DNA from: 34-65-8 sp963529855
GTDB taxonomy: Bacteria > Pseudomonadota > Alphaproteobacteria > Sphingomonadales > Sphingomonadaceae
Direction of reading: 5' to 3'
Assembly: GCA_963529855.1 (NCBI GenBank)
Contig: CAURZK010000004.1
Location: 1-64,000 of the forward strand
Length of the DNA stretch: 64,000 nucleotides
The position numbers and the translations under genes are program-made. The stretch's first letter is position 1. Every line of letters begins with the position of its first letter. The notes beneath the pieces are model-generated. The model was not told the DNA's origin. It did not search any database and saw only the letters and a list, made by a program, of their open reading frames with translations. This document shows positions 49,934 through 57,562 of the stretch, in pieces.

Positions 49934-50793
49934 GCGAACACGACGATCCCGTGATCGAAGCCGCGCACAAGCATGAGCGGTTTCGCGGCGAGTACCCGAT
50001 CGAGGTGAAGGGCCTGGTCAACCGCTTCGGCGACCAGACCGTGCACGACGGGCTCGACCTCAAGGTGCGGCGCGGCGAAATCCTTGGCGTCGTCGGCGGG
50101 TCCGGCACAGGCAAGTCGGTGCTGATGCGATCGATCATCGGGCTGCAACAGCCGGCCGAGGGGCAGGTAAAGGTATTCGGCCGTTCGCTGACCGATGGCG
50201 ATCCGGAAGAAGTGCTGGGCGTGCGCAATCGCTGGGGCGTGCTGTTTCAGGGCGGCGCGTTGTTCTCGACGTTGACTGTGGGCGAGAACGTGGAAGTGCC
50301 GTTGAAGCAGTTCTATCCTGAAATCGCGCCTGATCTGATGGACAAGATTGCGCGCTATAAGGTGCTCCTGTCGGGTCTGCCGGAAGAGGCAATCAACAAG
50401 TACCCGGCCGAATTGTCGGGCGGCATGAAGAAGCGCGCCGGCCTCGCCCGTGCTCTGGCGCTCGATCCGGAGTTGCTGTTCCTCGACGAGCCGACGGCCG
50501 GGCTCGATCCCATAGGTGCCGCCGCGTTCGACCGGCTGACCCGCGAATTGAAAGAGACACTCGGCCTCACCGTGTTTCTCATCACGCACGATCTCGATAC
50601 CCTGTACGAAATCTGTGACCGGGTTGCGGTGCTGGCCGACAAGAAAGTCATTGCGGTAGGAACGATCCCGGAACTGCTCGAAACCGACCATCCCTGGATC
50701 GACGAATACTTTAACGGCCCGCGCGGCCGCGCCGCCCAGGCGAGCCACGAGCGCGGCAAAGCGTTGGACAACCAACCGCAAGCCGGGGCATAG
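49930..50793 (+). CDS. MlaF-type ABC transporter ATP-binding protein
   Basis: This 287-residue ATPase has Walker A (GGSGTGKSVLMRSIIGL), the signature motif (ELSGGMKKRAGLARALAL) and Walker B (LLFLDEPTAGLDPIGA). SGGMKKR is typical for lipid-importing Mce/Mla ATPases. The ATG overlaps the permease stop by four bases (ATGA at 49930-49933). It should energise the MlaE/MlaD complex. The C-terminal tail is polar and slightly longer than usual. Confidence 0.93.
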   Translation: MSEHDDPVIEAAHKHERFRGEYPIEVKGLVNRFGDQTVHDGLDLKVRRGEILGVVGGSGTGKSVLMRSIIGLQQPAEGQVKVFGRSLTDGDPEEVLGVRNRWGVLFQGGALFSTLTVGENVEVPLKQFYPEIAPDLMDKIARYKVLLSGLPEEAINKYPAELSGGMKKRAGLARALALDPELLFLDEPTAGLDPIGAAAFDRLTRELKETLGLTVFLITHDLDTLYEICDRVAVLADKKVIAVGTIPELLETDHPWIDEYFNGPRGRAAQASHERGKALDNQPQAGA

Positions 50794-50803
50794 GAACAAG
50801 CGA

Positions 50804-51751
50804 ATGGAAACACGCGCAAATCATGTCTGGGTGGGGGTTGTCACCCTGATCCTGCTCGCCGCCCTGGCCGCCTTCATCATCTGGCTGGCCCAGTTGGGGC
50901 GTGGCAGCACCAAGGATTACGACATATTTTTCAAGCAGTCGGTCTCTGGCCTGGCCAAGGGTTCGCAGGTCGCTTTCGCGGGCGTGCCGGTGGGCCAGGT
51001 CAAGGAAATCGTGCTTTCGGAAGACGACCCGGAATTCGTGCGGGTGCGCATCGCGGTGAAGGAAGAGGTGCCGATCCTGGTTGGCACCGCCGCCACTATC
51101 CAGGGTTCGTTCACGGGTGTTTCGACCATCCTGCTTGACGGTGCGCGCAGCGGGCAACCGCCGATCACGTGCGAGACGACGGCCTGCACTGCCGGGGTCC
51201 CGGTCATTCCGCCCAAGGCCGGCGGGTTCAACGAAATTCTCGCCAACGCCCCCCTGCTGCTCGAACGGCTGGCAACCCTGACCGAGCGGCTATCGCTGCT
51301 GCTGTCGGATCGCAATCAGGAACAGATTTCGGGCATCCTTGCCAACACCAATCGCATGACCGCCGACCTCGCCAATGCGACGCCGCAGATGGAGCGTACG
51401 CTGCTCGAATTGCAGGTTACCTTGCGCGAGGCGGGCGAGGCGCTCGACCAGTTCGAGAAGGTGACGGCTTCGACCGACCGCCTGCTCAATCAGGAAGGTG
51501 CATCGCTGGCTGTGGAACTGCGCCGCACGCTGCAATCGGCAAACAGCGCGGCGACTTCACTTTCGGCCACGCTGGAAGATGCGCGGCCCGCGACCCGGCA
51601 ACTGGCCGAAACCACGCTGCCTGCGGCGGAAGCGACGCTCAAGGATCTTCAGGCGACTAGCAAGGCGCTGCGCGAAGTGACCGAGCGGCTGCAGACCGAA
51701 GGCGCCAGCGGCTTGATCGGCAGTCCCAAACTGCCGGATTACGAACCATGA
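50804..51751 (+). CDS. MlaD-type MCE-domain lipid-binding protein
   Basis: This 315-residue protein has one N-terminal membrane helix (VWVGVVTLILLAALAAFIIW) and an MCE domain (FFKQSVSGLAKGSQVAFAGV, then VGQVKEIVL). Behind it are helical coiled-coil segments with repeated Leu/Ala (residues 150-300), which may extend across the periplasm. MCE proteins form hexamers that carry lipids. A pair of cysteines (ITCETTACTAG) is unusual within the MCE domain region. The gene overlaps the lipoprotein gene (ATGA at 51748-51751). Confidence 0.92.
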   Translation: METRANHVWVGVVTLILLAALAAFIIWLAQLGRGSTKDYDIFFKQSVSGLAKGSQVAFAGVPVGQVKEIVLSEDDPEFVRVRIAVKEEVPILVGTAATIQGSFTGVSTILLDGARSGQPPITCETTACTAGVPVIPPKAGGFNEILANAPLLLERLATLTERLSLLLSDRNQEQISGILANTNRMTADLANATPQMERTLLELQVTLREAGEALDQFEKVTASTDRLLNQEGASLAVELRRTLQSANSAATSLSATLEDARPATRQLAETTLPAAEATLKDLQATSKALREVTERLQTEGASGLIGSPKLPDYEP

Positions 51752-52371
51752 ACATCGTTGGAAAAGGGCGCGGATCCATGGCGCAACTGGTCAAAATCTT
51801 GGTTGCAACCGGTTTGGCCGGCGCGCTTGCCGGGTGCATCAGCTTTGGAGAAGACCCGCCGGAAAGCCTGCTGACCTTGACTGCGACTGCCTCGCCGCAA
51901 GCAGGTTATTCCGCGCAGGGCAGCACCCAGAGCGCGATCGCGGTGATCGAGCCGGGCGCGCCGCAAAGGCTTTCCGTCACCCGTGTGCCGGTTCAGATCG
52001 ACGACACCCAGGTCGCGTACCTCAAGGATGCAGTGTGGGTGGAGAGGCCTTCGCGCCTGTTCCAGCGGCTGCTGGCCGAAACGATCCGTTCGCGCACGGG
52101 CCGCCTGGTGATCGATGGAGATGACCTGGCAGTCGGTTCGGCCGTCCAGGTCCAGGGGACCCTGCGGGACTTCGGCTACGACGCGCGCACGGGCTCGGTC
52201 GTCGTCCGGTTCGACGCCGTGCGCGGCGGCGCGGGCGACAGCGTGCAGACACGCCGGTTCGAAAGCGTGATTCCGGGCGTGGCGGCGGAAGCTGCGCCTG
52301 TGGGCGATGCTCTCAACCGCGCTGCCAACGATGTGGCCGGCCAGGTGGCGGCATGGGTTTCAGGTAGCTGA
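51748..52371 (+). CDS. ABC-type transport auxiliary lipoprotein
   Basis: This 207-residue protein has a lipoprotein signal with lipobox LAGC (Cys30). The body (VPVQIDDTQVAYLKDAVWVE, then LFQRLLAETIRSRTG) matches the ABC-type transport auxiliary lipoprotein family, similar to PqiC/MlaA-like partners of MCE systems. It should sit at the outer membrane and connect with the MlaD protein. An internal ATG at 51778 could be the start. It closes the four-gene Mla operon and faces the ATP12 gene. Confidence 0.87.
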   Translation: MNIVGKGRGSMAQLVKILVATGLAGALAGCISFGEDPPESLLTLTATASPQAGYSAQGSTQSAIAVIEPGAPQRLSVTRVPVQIDDTQVAYLKDAVWVERPSRLFQRLLAETIRSRTGRLVIDGDDLAVGSAVQVQGTLRDFGYDARTGSVVVRFDAVRGGAGDSVQTRRFESVIPGVAAEAAPVGDALNRAANDVAGQVAAWVSGS

Positions 52372-52374
52372 AGT

Positions 52375-53073
52375 TCAGCCCGCGCGGGCCAGCCGCGCAA
52401 ATTCGGCAGCAGCAGCGAAATCGCGCCCACGGCGGGTGCGGCGCTGCTCGGCCGCCTCGTCATGGCCCCATAGCTCGGCCTGCCACAGTTCCTCGAGGCT
52501 GGCTGCCTGCCACAGCGCCGCAATGTCCGCGTCCCGTTCCAGCGCCATGAGCGCTATTGACAACGACGCGGCCAGCGAGGCCAGCGGTTGCAGTGCAGCG
52601 AGGGCGAAATCGTCCTGCGCTTCCAGCCGCGCTCGCAACCTGGCGAGCGTTTCGGCCGGCTGGGCGCGGTGGATGACGCCGCTGGCCCGTTCCATCCGGA
52701 TGCCTTCGCGCGCTTCGAATGCGGCGAGAAGCGGTTCCCACACCTCGCGCTGGCGTCGATAGAGCGCTTCATCGGGGTCGGCCCGGTAACACAGGGTGTC
52801 GGTTTCCGCATAGGCCAGCAGCGTATCGATCATGCCGGCGCGGTCTTTCGCCACTTGGTCGATCGCGTAGTCGGCCATGTCGCGGCACGCGAAGGCGGCA
52901 GGATCGATCGTCTCACCTTGCGCGCGCCATTCGGCCGCCAGCGCTTCGGCAAGCGCCTTGGTCGGGACAACCTGTGCGGATCCGCCTTGTGTACGGATGG
53001 GCCGCCCGTCGAGTGTGACACGGTGACCGCCGTCGCACGGCTCGGTTGCCACATCGGTGTAAAATCGCTTCAT
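52375..53073 (-). CDS. ATP12-family ATP synthase assembly chaperone
   Basis: This 232-residue protein is a homologue of mitochondrial ATP12, which helps assemble the F1 alpha subunit. Recognisable segments include RVTLDGRPIRTQGGSAQVVP, EWRAQGETIDPAAFACRDMA and YAETDTLCYRAD. It is cytoplasmic. It is the last gene in a chain in which all junctions overlap; the ATG at 53071-53073 overlaps the previous stop at ATGA. It is convergent with the Mla operon, three bases apart. Confidence 0.9.
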   Translation of the reverse strand: MKRFYTDVATEPCDGGHRVTLDGRPIRTQGGSAQVVPTKALAEALAAEWRAQGETIDPAAFACRDMADYAIDQVAKDRAGMIDTLLAYAETDTLCYRADPDEALYRRQREVWEPLLAAFEAREGIRMERASGVIHRAQPAETLARLRARLEAQDDFALAALQPLASLAASLSIALMALERDADIAALWQAASLEELWQAELWGHDEAAEQRRTRRGRDFAAAAEFARLARAG

Positions 53074-53279
53074 CGCTCGCCGCTCCGCCAGCGCCGGGCG
53101 AGTTGGCGGGGAACGAGAAAGAAGGTCGCCATTCCCCCGATGACCAGCGGATACCCGGTCCATTCCGGCAGATCGACCTGCCGCTGGATCGCGAGCAGTC
53201 CCAAGATGACCAGTGCAACCCCTGCAAGCCGGCCGAGCTGCATCAGCAGGAAAAACTTGAACGCTGGATCCCTGGTCAC
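53070..53279 (-). CDS. small two-helix membrane protein
   Basis: This 69-residue protein starts at GTG (53277-53279) and has two hydrophobic helices (LGRLAGVALVILGLLAI and YPLVIGGMATFFLVP) joined by a short polar loop. It overlaps the HAD gene upstream (GTGA) and the ATP12 gene downstream (ATGA). I do not recognise a family. Its position beside ATP12 might hint at a role in ATP synthase assembly, but this is a guess. Confidence 0.72.
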   Translation of the reverse strand: MTRDPAFKFFLLMQLGRLAGVALVILGLLAIQRQVDLPEWTGYPLVIGGMATFFLVPRQLARRWRSGER

Positions 53280-53929
53280 GCGAGGTAGTCTCCCAATTCA
53301 TCCGGGGTCGAGAAAACACGTTCCGCGCCGGCCTCGTGAAGTTCGTCGGCAGCGTGGTAACCCCAATCCACCCCTATTGCGCGGACCCCGGCCGCGCGCG
53401 CCATGTCGACGTCAAACACGGTGTCGCCAACCATCACTGCGTCGCCTCGTTGCGCGCCCGCTTCGAACAGAGCGGCCTCCAGCATGGCGGGATGCGGTTT
53501 CGATGGATGGCGATCTGCCGTCTGCAGTGTGACGAACCGGTCGGCAATGCCGTGGGCGGCGAGGCAGGACTGAAGGCCTCGATCCGATTTACCGGTAGCG
53601 ACCCCCAGTGTCCATCCGGCAGCTAAGAGCCGATCGAGCAATTCGGGGATGCCCGCGAACAGCGGCTCCTCCAGCCTCCCGTCGAGGCGGCTCTGGCGAA
53701 AGGCGAGCTTGTAGTTTTCGACCACTGCGCGAAGCGGCTCTTCGACGATGCCGGGCGCCAGTTCGCGGACGGCCTGGGGCAGGCTCAGGCCAACGATCCG
53801 GCGGATCGCGCTGCGCGGTGGCGGGGCAAGCGCGGCTTGGCCAAATGCTATCTCCATCGCCTCGCACACGGCGGCCTGGCCGTCGACCAGCGTCCCGTCG
53901 CAGTCGAACACGGCGAGGCGCACGGTCAC
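53276..53929 (-). CDS. HAD-family phosphatase (phosphoglycolate phosphatase-like)
   Basis: This 217-residue protein has the HAD motifs: DxDGT near the start (VFDCDGTLVDG), GVATGKSDRGL with the motif II Thr, the motif III Lys in HPSKPHPAM, and the motif IV Asp in VMVGDTVFDVDMA. The helical cap is small, as in PGP/Gph-like phosphatases. The substrate could be phosphoglycolate or a related phosphate. The start is GTG (53927-53929), overlapping the PaiB stop (GTGA). It is followed by a small membrane protein gene. Confidence 0.9.
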   Translation of the reverse strand: MTVRLAVFDCDGTLVDGQAAVCEAMEIAFGQAALAPPPRSAIRRIVGLSLPQAVRELAPGIVEEPLRAVVENYKLAFRQSRLDGRLEEPLFAGIPELLDRLLAAGWTLGVATGKSDRGLQSCLAAHGIADRFVTLQTADRHPSKPHPAMLEAALFEAGAQRGDAVMVGDTVFDVDMARAAGVRAIGVDWGYHAADELHEAGAERVFSTPDELGDYLA

Positions 53930-54525
53930 GGCGCGAGATCCAGCATCAGCCGGGCGAGGGCAGACGATCCTGCTGCTTCGAGTCCCTCGGCTATTCTGGC
54001 CCGTTCGGCTGCGTTTTTGTTCTGCGAGAGCTTGATCGTCGGGCGCCAGGCAAGGATTTCCAGCTCGAACCCGACAATGGCCGTCCGCAGGTCGTCCCAA
54101 AGTTGCGGCGGAGATTCGGCTGCGCTCCAGCGATCGCCGCCGAGCCGGCTCTCGTGCCGTTCGATCAACTCGTAGAGCAAGGCGTCGAGCGCCTCGTCGT
54201 CCAGCCGCGTGGCACGCCCGTCCAGTTCGAGCGCAACGTAATCCCAGGTCGGCACGGTCGCGCGGTTCTCGTACCAGCGCGGGCTGACATAGCTGTCTGG
54301 ACCGTTGATGACCGCCAGCAGGATCGCACCGTCAAGATGGCGCGTCAGTGCATTGCCGCGCGCGATATGGAATTGCAGCCGGTCAGGGGCGGTTCGCAGT
54401 ACGGGCGTGTGGGCGACGCGCGGACCATCGGGCGTGGCTGCGAAAATCATTCCGAAGCCGATCTCGTCGATCAGGGTTTCGAGCAGTGCCCGGTCGTCGC
54501 TGCGAAACAGCGGGTTGGGGTGCAT
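53926..54525 (-). CDS. PaiB-type FMN-binding protein
   Basis: This 199-residue protein belongs to the PaiB/FMN-binding split-barrel family. It starts with NPLFRSDDRALLETLIDEIG, and it has WYENRATVPTWDYVALELDG and KLSQNKNAAER near the C terminus, as typical members do. Bacillus PaiB regulates sporulation and protease genes, but most homologues are of unknown function and bind FMN. The ATG overlaps the upstream pseudouridine synthase stop (TGATG) and its own stop overlaps the HAD start. Confidence 0.88.
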   Translation of the reverse strand: MHPNPLFRSDDRALLETLIDEIGFGMIFAATPDGPRVAHTPVLRTAPDRLQFHIARGNALTRHLDGAILLAVINGPDSYVSPRWYENRATVPTWDYVALELDGRATRLDDEALDALLYELIERHESRLGGDRWSAAESPPQLWDDLRTAIVGFELEILAWRPTIKLSQNKNAAERARIAEGLEAAGSSALARLMLDLAP

Positions 54526-55661
54526 CAGCGCCGGCCTTTCGGCGCACCCGGTTTGGCCGATGGCGCGGCGCCGCGCCCACGACGTTCACCGCGCCGGGCC
54601 TTGCGGTATTGCTTGGCATGCTGGCGCGCGGCCTGCTTCTTTTCCTCGCGGCTGCGCGGGGGCGGATCGTCGCGTACCGGTGCGGCATCGCTGGCGTTTT
54701 CATCGAACCCCAGCTGTTCGAGAGACGTGGCGAAATGTTCGGGCAGGTCCGCAGTCACGTCCAGCTTGCCGCTCTTCTTCCCGCCGACTGCAGGTTCGTC
54801 GATGATCAGGCGGCGGGCGTGGAGATGCATCTTGCGGCTGACCGCACCAGTCAGGAATGCATCGCGTCCGCCATACTTGCCGTCGCCCACGATCGGGTGG
54901 CCCATCGCGGCCAGGTGAACGCGGAGCTGGTGGGTGCGGCCCGTCAGCGGCTCCAGCTCGACCCAGGCGGCCTTGTCGCCCGCCTTGTCGACCACGCGGT
55001 ACTTCGTCTTGGCCGGTTGCCCGTTTTCGTGGTCGACGTGCATCTTCTCGCCGCCCGTGCCCGGTTGCTTGGCAAGGGGAGCATCGATCGTCCCCTCGCG
55101 CACTTCCGGCACGCCCATGACCAGCGCCCAGTAAATCTTTTTGGCGCTGCGCCCGGCAAACTTCTTCGAGAAATGCGCGGCACTGCCCGGGGTACGCGCG
55201 ATCAGCAGGACGCCGCTGGTATCCTTGTCGAGCCGATGGACGAGGCGCGGGCGCGGATCGTCTTCGCCCGGCGCAAAGGCATCGAGCAGGCCATCGACAT
55301 GGCGGAAGGTGCCGCTGCCGCCCTGCGTGGCAAGGCCGGGCGGCTTGTTGAGCACGATGGCGGATGGCGTCTCGCGGATCACCATGGCCCGCGCCTCGGC
55401 CAGTTGCTCTTCGGTCAGCGGCTTGCGGGCGCGGGGCTTGCGCGCGTCATCCTCGCCGCCAGGGGGCACGCGCAGGACCTGGCCTGCGGCGAGACGATCC
55501 TCCGGCTTGATGCGGCCACCGTCGACCCGGATCTGGCCGGTTCGAGCCCACCGGCTGACTGTGCCGAAACCGACCTGTGGCAGATGCCGCTTGAACCAGC
55601 GGTCGAGGCGGATACCGTCATCATCTTCGGCAATCGTGAATTGGCGAACTTCCTGGCTCAT
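54525..55661 (-). CDS. RluA-family pseudouridine synthase (RluC-like)
   Basis: This 378-residue protein has an S4 domain (GIRLDRWFKRHLPQVGFGT) and an RluA catalytic domain. The active Asp is in RLVHRLDKDTSGVLLIART, and the conserved arginine motif is in GRTHQLRVHLAAMGHPIVGD. The C-terminal 65 residues form a basic tail (REEKKQAARQHAKQYRKARR) that could bind RNA. It may be RluC, acting on 23S rRNA positions, but the exact target cannot be proved from sequence. It overlaps crcB upstream (ATGA at 55658-55661). Confidence 0.88.
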   Translation of the reverse strand: MSQEVRQFTIAEDDDGIRLDRWFKRHLPQVGFGTVSRWARTGQIRVDGGRIKPEDRLAAGQVLRVPPGGEDDARKPRARKPLTEEQLAEARAMVIRETPSAIVLNKPPGLATQGGSGTFRHVDGLLDAFAPGEDDPRPRLVHRLDKDTSGVLLIARTPGSAAHFSKKFAGRSAKKIYWALVMGVPEVREGTIDAPLAKQPGTGGEKMHVDHENGQPAKTKYRVVDKAGDKAAWVELEPLTGRTHQLRVHLAAMGHPIVGDGKYGGRDAFLTGAVSRKMHLHARRLIIDEPAVGGKKSGKLDVTADLPEHFATSLEQLGFDENASDAAPVRDDPPPRSREEKKQAARQHAKQYRKARRGERRGRGAAPSAKPGAPKGRR

Positions 55662-56065
55662 GCGGCCAATCTCCATGCGATTAGGCCAAGATAGAGCCCG
55701 GCGAGGCCTGCCAGCACGGAAATCATGGCATATGTCAGGGCCGTCAGTACCTGCCCGCGCTCGATCAGAAGCATCAGTTCGAGGCTGAAGGCGGAAAACG
55801 TCGTGAACCCGCCAAGCAGCCCGACCCCGACGAGCAGGCGCCAGCGCTCGCCATCCATGCCATGCCGGGCGAGCCAGCCTGCCAGGACGCCCATAGCGAC
55901 GCTGCCGATCACGTTGACTGCCAGCGTGGCCCAGGGAAAGGCTGTCATCGCCTGCGGGCCGAACGCTTGAGTCATCCCGCGCCCCATCTGGTGGCGCAGC
56001 ACAGCACCCAAAGCGCCGCCAAGGGCGACGTGCAGCGTGGCGGAATAGGCGGGTAGGGTGGCCAT
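55658..56065 (-). CDS. crcB: fluoride exporter CrcB (FluC)
   Basis: This 135-residue protein is a small four-helix fluoride channel. Typical motifs are GGALGAVLRHQMGR at the start, a conserved Asn in WATLAVNVIGS, and the Phe-containing GGFTTFSAFSLE. It is the first gene of the overlapping chain that runs to ATP12. I looked for a fluoride riboswitch in the 190 bases upstream and did not recognise one. It is divergent from rpsU. Confidence 0.94.
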   Translation of the reverse strand: MATLPAYSATLHVALGGALGAVLRHQMGRGMTQAFGPQAMTAFPWATLAVNVIGSVAMGVLAGWLARHGMDGERWRLLVGVGLLGGFTTFSAFSLELMLLIERGQVLTALTYAMISVLAGLAGLYLGLIAWRLAA

Positions 56066-56256
56066 TCGCTGCCCCCTAGACGTTCCGGCCCTTGCTGGAA
56101 ACCCACCCTAAGGGTTGCCAACCTGCCGTGAATCGACTAGGCGCGCCCCGGTTCAAGCCGGTCCTTGACGGATTCGGCCCAATTTTCGTCGATACCATAT
56201 GGCGCAACCCCGCGCAGGTGCGGGCTCTGCGGCTTTGCTGTGAGGTAGTGGATTTT

Positions 56257-56463
56257 ATGCAGATCATCGTTCGCGATAACAACGTCGACCAGGCCCTACG
56301 CGCGCTCAAGAAGAAGCTGCAGCGCGAAGGTGTGTATCGCGAAATGAAGCTGCGCCGCCACTATGAAAAGCCGAGCGAGAAGCGCGCCCGTGAAAAGGCT
56401 GCTGCCGTGCGCCGCGCCCGCAAGCTGGAGCGCAAGCGCATGGAACGTGACGGCGCGAAATAA
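56257..56463 (+). CDS. rpsU: 30S ribosomal protein S21
   Basis: S21 is a short basic protein of the small subunit that helps in translation initiation. The 68-residue sequence (MQIIVRDNNVDQALRALKKK, then REMKLRRHYEKPSEKRARE) matches. The ATG at 56257 follows GAGGTAG. A possible -35 (TTGACG at 56165-56170) lies about 90 bases upstream. A rho-independent terminator follows. Confidence 0.96.
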   Translation: MQIIVRDNNVDQALRALKKKLQREGVYREMKLRRHYEKPSEKRAREKAAAVRRARKLERKRMERDGAK

Positions 56464-56496
56464 GCGCGCTTGAACCCACAGCACGGTTGAGCCAAG

Positions 56497-56526
56497 AGGG
56501 CGCGGAATTCAGTTCCGTGCCCTTTT
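56497..56526 (+). terminator. terminator after rpsU
   Basis: AGGGCGCGGAA (56497-56507) pairs with TTCCGTGCCCT (56513-56523), with one G-U pair, followed by a short run of Ts. It lies between rpsU and the FKBP gene. Confidence 0.78.
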
Positions 56527-56545
56527 GCATATCCAGGACCCACCC

Positions 56546-57181
56546 ATGGCCGAAGTGACCCGCGTTCCCATCCAGCCCATCGCCAAGGGCTCGCTGACCA
56601 AGCTGTGGCTCGGCGTGGTGGCGGCAGTGGTGCTTGGTGCAGGAATTGCCTGGGCGGCTGTGCCGGCCGGCGTCACGGTGGAGGAAGTTCAGGCGGGCAC
56701 GGGTGCAAACCCGGGCGACAGCGACGTATTGTTCACCAAGTATACCGGCAAGCTCGCCGATGGCACGGTATTCGATGAATGGTCGCCGCCGCCGATCCCG
56801 GTCGACGGCATTTTCCCCGAAGGCAGCCCGCTGTTCATGCAGAACATCGTCCCCGGTTTCCGCGAGGCGGCGGGCCGGATGCAGAAGGGCGGCAAGTATC
56901 TGGTCGAGATTCCCGCTGAAAAGGCATACGGGGACCAGCCGCCGCCCAATTCAGGCATCGCGCCTGGCTCCGACCTGATCTTCGAAGTTGAACTGGTCGA
57001 TTTCATGGGCGAGCAGGAATTCCAGCAACGCCTGCAAGTGCTGCAGCAGATGATGCAGATGCAGCAGGCCCCTGGCGCCGGGCCGGGTAACGGAGCCGGG
57101 GCTGGCGCAGGTGAAGCGCCTGGTGCCGTTCCCCCGCCCCCGGCACCGAACGTGCCGATGCAGCCTGCGCCGCAGCAATAA
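56546..57181 (+). CDS. membrane-anchored FKBP-type prolyl isomerase
   Basis: This 211-residue protein has one N-terminal membrane helix (about residues 21-40, LWLGVVAAVVLGAGIAW) and an FKBP domain at about 60-160. Its motifs are VLFTKYTGKLADGTVFDEW, IVPGFREAAGRMQKGGKYLV and the C-terminal FEVELVDF. The last 50 residues are a Gln/Met then Gly/Pro/Ala-rich tail, probably unfolded. It should act in the periplasm as a folding helper. The ATG at 56546 is preceded by AGGACCCACCC. Confidence 0.9.
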   Translation: MAEVTRVPIQPIAKGSLTKLWLGVVAAVVLGAGIAWAAVPAGVTVEEVQAGTGANPGDSDVLFTKYTGKLADGTVFDEWSPPPIPVDGIFPEGSPLFMQNIVPGFREAAGRMQKGGKYLVEIPAEKAYGDQPPPNSGIAPGSDLIFEVELVDFMGEQEFQQRLQVLQQMMQMQQAPGAGPGNGAGAGAGEAPGAVPPPPAPNVPMQPAPQQ

Positions 57182-57259
57182 GTCCGCTTGCTTGAAGCCC
57201 GGCGGCAGCGCTGCTAGCGCCGCCGCCAATTACAACCTGCAACCGAGGGGGATGGACCT

Positions 57260-57562
57260 ATGTCCGTCGACAAGACCACCGTGGCGAAAATCGCTGCGCT
57301 GGCGCGCATCAAAATGGATGATGCAGAGCTTGAACGCATGGTGCCCGAACTGAACGGCATTCTCGACTGGGTCGAACAACTGGGCGAAGTCGATACCACC
57401 GGTATCGAGCCGATGACTGCGGTCATTCCCAACACGCTGCGCCTGCGTGACGACGTGGTCGATGCCGATCCTCTTACCGCTGGCGGCAAGCGCGATGCGA
57501 TCCTAGCCAATGCGCCTGCAGCAGAGCACGGTTTCTTCGGCGTGCCCAAGGTGATCGAATAA
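57260..57562 (+). CDS. gatC: aspartyl/glutamyl-tRNA amidotransferase subunit C
   Basis: GatC is the small stabilising subunit of the GatCAB complex that converts Glu-tRNA-Gln or Asp-tRNA-Asn into the amidated form. The 100-residue protein has VAKIAALARIKMDDAELE and LNGILDWVEQLGEVDT, as the family does, and TLRLRDD near the middle. It overlaps gatA by one base (TAATG at 57560-57564). The three genes gatC, gatA and gatB are contiguous. Confidence 0.95.
   Translation: MSVDKTTVAKIAALARIKMDDAELERMVPELNGILDWVEQLGEVDTTGIEPMTAVIPNTLRLRDDVVDADPLTAGGKRDAILANAPAAEHGFFGVPKVIE

Noticed and set aside
56066..56256. Fluoride riboswitch upstream of crcB
   Set aside because: I could not find the conserved loop sequences on the minus strand.
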